Assembly (NCBI GenBank): GCA_007117235.1 | Contig: SKGY01000115.1 | Coordinates: 1 to 9,618 of the forward strand | Direction of reading: 5' to 3' | Source of the DNA: Balneolaceae bacterium | Lineage (GTDB): Bacteria; Bacteroidota; Rhodothermia; Balneolales; Balneolaceae | Length of the DNA: 9,618 nucleotides | Shown: piece by piece, positions 6,960 through 9,618 of the stretch | How the letters are laid out: every line of letters starts with the position of its first letter | Position numbering within the stretch: position 1 is the stretch's first letter | Program-made: the position numbers and the translations under genes | Notes under the pieces: model-generated | What the model was told of the DNA's origin: nothing | The model's database searches: none | The model's input: the letters and a program-made list of their open reading frames with translations, nothing else

Positions 6960-8171
6960 ATGTCTTCCAAAGATTCTTTCATTGTTGATGCCGTTCGTAC
7001 CCCAATAGGAAATTTCAGAGGAACCCTCTCTCCTGTTCGTACCGATGATTTAGCAGCCATACCCATCAAAGAACTTATGAGCAGAAATGACCAGCTCGAT
7101 CCTTCTGCAATAGATGATGTGATCTTCGGTTGTGCTAATCAGGCCGGCGAAGACAACCGTAATATTGCACGAATGGCTCTGCTTCTCGCAGGTCTCCCCT
7201 TTTCCGTACCCGGTGAGACGATAAATCGATTATGTTCATCAAGCATGTCTGCTGCCATTCACGCCAACAGAGCCATAAAAGCGGGTGATGGCGAACTGTT
7301 TATCACGGGTGGTGTTGAGCACATGACGCGAGGACCGTGGGTTATCTCTAAATCGGCAACTCCGTTTGGCAATGATGCAGAGATGCACGACTCAAGTTTC
7401 GGATGGAGATTTATCAACCCTAAAATGGAAGAGTTGTATGGAACAGAAGGAATGGGAAACACGGCTGAAAATCTGGTAGAAAAATATAATATCTCCCGGG
7501 AAGATCAGGATAAGTTTGCGGCCTGGTCTCAGCAAAAAGCCGGGAAAGCAAGAGAATCAGGAAGATTTGCCGAGGAGATTGTGTCCGTTGAGATTCCAAG
7601 ACGAAAACAGGACCCAATAATTTTCAAAGATGATGAATTTATCCGCCCGGATACAACAGCAGAGATTTTAGCGAAACTTCGCCCTGCATTTAAAAAAGAT
7701 GGGAGTGTAACAGCAGGTAACTCATCGGGCCTAAACGATGGTGCAGCTGCAATGCTGATTGCATCAGAAAAAGCTGCGACCGATCATAAACTCTCACCGA
7801 TTGCCAGAATCGTGTCATCAGGAGTGGCAGGTGTTGAGCCAAGAATTATGGGAATCGGGCCTGTATTCGCCTCTGAAATAGCGTTGAAGCGAGCAGGACT
7901 CTCCTACGACGACATGGACATTATTGAGCTGAATGAGGCATTTGCCGCACAAGCTCTGGCCTGCACAAGAAAAATGGGGCTGGAAGATGGTGACCCCAGG
8001 ATCAATCCGAACGGCGGAGCGATTGCTCTTGGGCACCCGTTGGGAATGAGCGGCGCAAGAATTTTACAAACAGCTGCACTTGAACTTCACAAGCAGAACA
8101 AGAAATATGCGCTCGTCACAATGTGCGTAGGTGTTGGGCAAGGATACGCTGTTATTTTGGAGCGAGCTTGA
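6960..8171 (+). CDS. Thiolase, acetyl-CoA acyltransferase (3-oxoadipyl-CoA thiolase-like)
   Basis: This 403-residue protein is a full-length degradative-type thiolase that cleaves or forms 3-oxoacyl-CoA with CoA in the cytoplasm. The nucleophilic cysteine is Cys92 in INRLCSSS. The other active-site elements are NEAF (325-328), His359 in ALGHPLGMSGAR, and Cys389 in TMCVGVGQG. Several long segments, such as FGCANQAGEDNRN (56-68) and SSFGWRFINPKM (145-156), resemble PcaF/PaaJ 3-oxoadipyl-CoA thiolases. However, the cysteine loop and GGVEHMTRGPW (117-127) deviate from that subgroup, so fatty-acid beta-oxidation is equally possible. No other aromatic-degradation or beta-oxidation gene lies in the window to decide. 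It follows the OstA gene after 67 bases and may have its own promoter there. A hairpin with a T-run follows its stop. Confidence 0.92.
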   Translation: MSSKDSFIVDAVRTPIGNFRGTLSPVRTDDLAAIPIKELMSRNDQLDPSAIDDVIFGCANQAGEDNRNIARMALLLAGLPFSVPGETINRLCSSSMSAAIHANRAIKAGDGELFITGGVEHMTRGPWVISKSATPFGNDAEMHDSSFGWRFINPKMEELYGTEGMGNTAENLVEKYNISREDQDKFAAWSQQKAGKARESGRFAEEIVSVEIPRRKQDPIIFKDDEFIRPDTTAEILAKLRPAFKKDGSVTAGNSSGLNDGAAAMLIASEKAATDHKLSPIARIVSSGVAGVEPRIMGIGPVFASEIALKRAGLSYDDMDIIELNEAFAAQALACTRKMGLEDGDPRINPNGGAIALGHPLGMSGARILQTAALELHKQNKKYALVTMCVGVGQGYAVILERA

Positions 8172-8172
8172 A

Positions 8173-8214
8173 AACTTCAAACCTGAGGTCGATTAATTTG
8201 CATTTTTTGAAGTT
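8173..8214. repeat. Inverted repeat just after the thiolase stop
   Basis: AACTTCAAA (8173-8181) and TTTGAAGTT (8206-8214) are exact reverse complements separated by 24 bases. They begin two bases after the thiolase stop and lie directly before the terminator hairpin. The pair could fold in the RNA and stabilise the 3' end, or could be the border of a small palindromic element that includes the next two hairpins. Confidence 0.4.
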
Positions 8215-8222
8215 AAAAGCCC

Positions 8223-8253
8223 CCTTCTTCCTAGATTGGGAGAGAAGGTTTTT
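8223..8253 (+). terminator. Intrinsic terminator after the thiolase gene
   Basis: CCTTCT (8223-8228) pairs with AGAAGG (8243-8248). The stem can be extended inward by CC/GG around a short loop, and TTTTT follows at 8249-8253. It begins 51 bases past the thiolase stop. A stem followed immediately by a T-run is the standard form of a rho-independent terminator on the plus strand. Confidence 0.6.
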
Positions 8254-8296
8254 GAGTCCAATTTGAGCTTATAAACCTAAGGGCTACCACCCCCGG

Positions 8297-8326
8297 CCCC
8301 TCCTTACACAGGAGGGGAGTTCTTTT
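8297..8326. repeat. Perfect GC-rich hairpin between convergent genes
   Basis: CCCCTCCT (8297-8304) and AGGAGGGG (8310-8317) form a perfect 8-base stem with loop TACAC, followed on the plus strand by AGTTCTTTT. It sits in a locally C-rich stretch (8281-8300) that contrasts with the AT-rich surroundings. It can act as a second terminator for the plus strand and as a hairpin at the 3' end of the leftward gene (46 bases beyond its stop), although no T-run follows on that strand. From memory it resembles dispersed intergenic hairpins common in Bacteroidota genomes; this is not verified. Confidence 0.5.
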
Positions 8327-8362
8327 GTCCTGATTTATAATCGAATTCAAATTACAAAGATA

Positions 8363-9442
8363 TTATCGGCAAGGTAGGTTGAGGGTATGGGAGGCACGTA
8401 CTGCGTTGTGATTAACATATTGATCCAGTTCACTAAAACTCATCCCCCCGGCCGGTGCCATTAAGAGATAGTTAATTTTGTCACTCTCGTAATAGATAAG
8501 ATGGAGATTTGATCCGGGAGAATTCTCCAGCTTATGAACAGTAAATCCGTTTTGTAGAGCACCCGTACGGGTAGATTCGTCAAAAAAGTCCCTTAAACCG
8601 GATATCTGCGATCTGGTATTAAAGTATGCTTTGTCACAGGCCAGGTTGGCTATTAATATCACCATTTCGCCTTCCTCTTTTTCTACCTCTGCTTCACTAT
8701 TTGCAAAAACAAGCTGAGTTTCGAAAAACTGTCCCAGTTGCTCAGGTCTATGCTCTTCAGTAAATATCATCTGAACCGGAAGCGATGAAAATTTAACCAA
8801 CTCCTCCAGCATAGAGAACTGAGGTGTATAATAGTCCTCCACAGATTTCATCACCTCAGTCATTCTTGAGGTGTTCAACGATTTAATGAAATTTCGCACC
8901 ATCTCAAGAGATCCATTATCATTCGCTTGATTCCTTATTTCTGTACTTGCAACGAGAATCGACTGATCGCTCAAAAATCGAAACGCGATCGCCCTTCTAC
9001 CCATGTCGCCGGTCATCAAGCCAATGTAATTGCCATTTTCACGGTCATAACTCAACAGTTCACCAATGTCCCTTTTTCCCATCAAACTTTGAGACATTCT
9101 TAATAAAATCTCATTATCAGTTACTGAGGGATTTTTATGGTGCTTCTTTGCCATTTCGATGTATTTGCTATCGGCAAATAGAATTTCCAATTGAACAATT
9201 CTCTCCTCATTTCCATAATAGGCGATTTTTGAAAGCATCGGCAGTGCACCGAAGACCACATTCAAATCGTTTTGTAGTGCTGTCTGGTTATGAATCCAGC
9301 TCGCATTCGTTTGAAGTAATCCTGTTACCCGGGCCGGAAACAGCTGATCCATACTTAATTTGGCATCCTGAGAAAGCCCTATTAAAGGGGTCACCATCAA
9401 TATTACACATGCTGCAATAACCGTTTTTTTTAAGAGTTGCAT
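8363..9442 (-). CDS. Secreted protein of unknown function
   Basis: I do not recognise this family. From ATG 9442 the protein has 359 residues and a clean Sec signal peptide: positive start MQLLKK, hydrophobic core to about residue 20, probable cleavage near GLSQ (22-25). An in-frame ATG at 9469 would add nine residues (MLRSIKTSY) before it and is less typical. The mature part is mixed helix and strand, with a Lys/Glu-rich middle (250-258) and a glycine-rich turn APAGGMSF (329-336). Only two cysteines occur outside the signal, Cys269 (NLACDK) and Cys358 at the second-last position, which could form a disulfide in the periplasm. There is no lipobox, no further membrane segment and no catalytic motif that I can name. 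It is convergent with the thiolase gene. The 149 bases from 9470 to the window edge are AT-rich and probably hold its promoter, but no convincing box is seen. Confidence 0.75.
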   Translation of the reverse strand: MQLLKKTVIAACVILMVTPLIGLSQDAKLSMDQLFPARVTGLLQTNASWIHNQTALQNDLNVVFGALPMLSKIAYYGNEERIVQLEILFADSKYIEMAKKHHKNPSVTDNEILLRMSQSLMGKRDIGELLSYDRENGNYIGLMTGDMGRRAIAFRFLSDQSILVASTEIRNQANDNGSLEMVRNFIKSLNTSRMTEVMKSVEDYYTPQFSMLEELVKFSSLPVQMIFTEEHRPEQLGQFFETQLVFANSEAEVEKEEGEMVILIANLACDKAYFNTRSQISGLRDFFDESTRTGALQNGFTVHKLENSPGSNLHLIYYESDKINYLLMAPAGGMSFSELDQYVNHNAVRASHTLNLPCR

Positions 9443-9618
9443 ATAACTTGTTTTGATTGATCTAAGCATCTGGTATTAGTTTAAAATCAATAAGCTGTAA
9501 ATATGTGGAATTTTTTTTCAAAAACTGAATTAATTAATCCCATGTGGTCATTATTCGACTGAATTCAATTAAATATTATCTGATAGAAATTCCTGTCCTT
9601 GTTATCCGATCCCCGATT

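Noticed and set aside
8947..9420. A 157-residue rightward frame opposite the secreted-protein gene
   Set aside because: It is the antisense of a gene with a clear signal peptide; its composition (many Ser, His, Cys, Phe) is typical of shadow translation.
8363..9442. Internal duplication in the unknown secreted protein
   Set aside because: The two halves have loosely similar strand patterns, but I could not align them with shared residues.
9470..9618. Promoter or operator in the AT-rich right edge, including ATTAATTAAT
   Set aside because: Short AT palindromes are expected by chance in such sequence and no box fits both motif and spacing.

Overview
The window looks like a chromosomal segment from a Gram-negative bacterium of the Bacteroidota/Balneolota–Rhodothermota group. 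The clues are an LptC-type lipoprotein directly followed by a long OstA-like LptA protein (the arrangement typical of those phyla), no Shine-Dalgarno sequence in front of any gene, lipoprotein and Sec signal peptides, and moderate GC. A Balneolaceae-like marine or halophilic bacterium is my best guess, from the HU and LptC sequences. This is inference and could not be checked by a search.

Left part (1-2558): three 18-nt hairpins at exact 28-nt steps (6-79) lie downstream of a leftward gene for a GH31-family lipoprotein (174-1976). This protein keeps the N- and C-terminal regions of its subgroup but has a strongly shortened catalytic barrel. Upstream on the same strand is a small HU-type DNA-binding protein (2078-2362). 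A divergent AT-rich region (2363-2558) separates HU from the rightward cluster and holds two small symmetric elements and a candidate HU promoter.

Middle part (2559-6892): a tightly packed rightward cluster. It encodes a sodium/proton-coupled alanine/glycine symporter with an unusual soluble insertion, uracil phosphoribosyltransferase (upp), an LptC-like lipoprotein whose start lies inside upp, and an OstA/LptA-like periplasmic protein whose ATG overlaps the lptC stop by one base. The last two are components of lipopolysaccharide transport to the outer membrane. upp is nucleotide salvage, and the transporter is amino acid uptake. These functions are unrelated, so the grouping probably reflects co-transcription rather than one pathway.

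Right part (6893-9618): after 67 bases comes a rightward thiolase closest in motifs to 3-oxoadipyl-CoA/acetyl-CoA acyltransferases. A structured intergenic stretch with several hairpins (8173-8326) follows, serving as terminator and possibly belonging to a dispersed palindromic repeat family. A convergent gene for an unrecognised secreted protein (8363-9442) then reads leftward, with AT-rich upstream sequence running to the window edge.

I see no mobile element, CRISPR array, RNA gene or defence system. Most of the window is ordinary core-genome content. The less ordinary points are the phased hairpins, the reduced GH31 protein, the symporter insertion and the unrecognised secreted protein.
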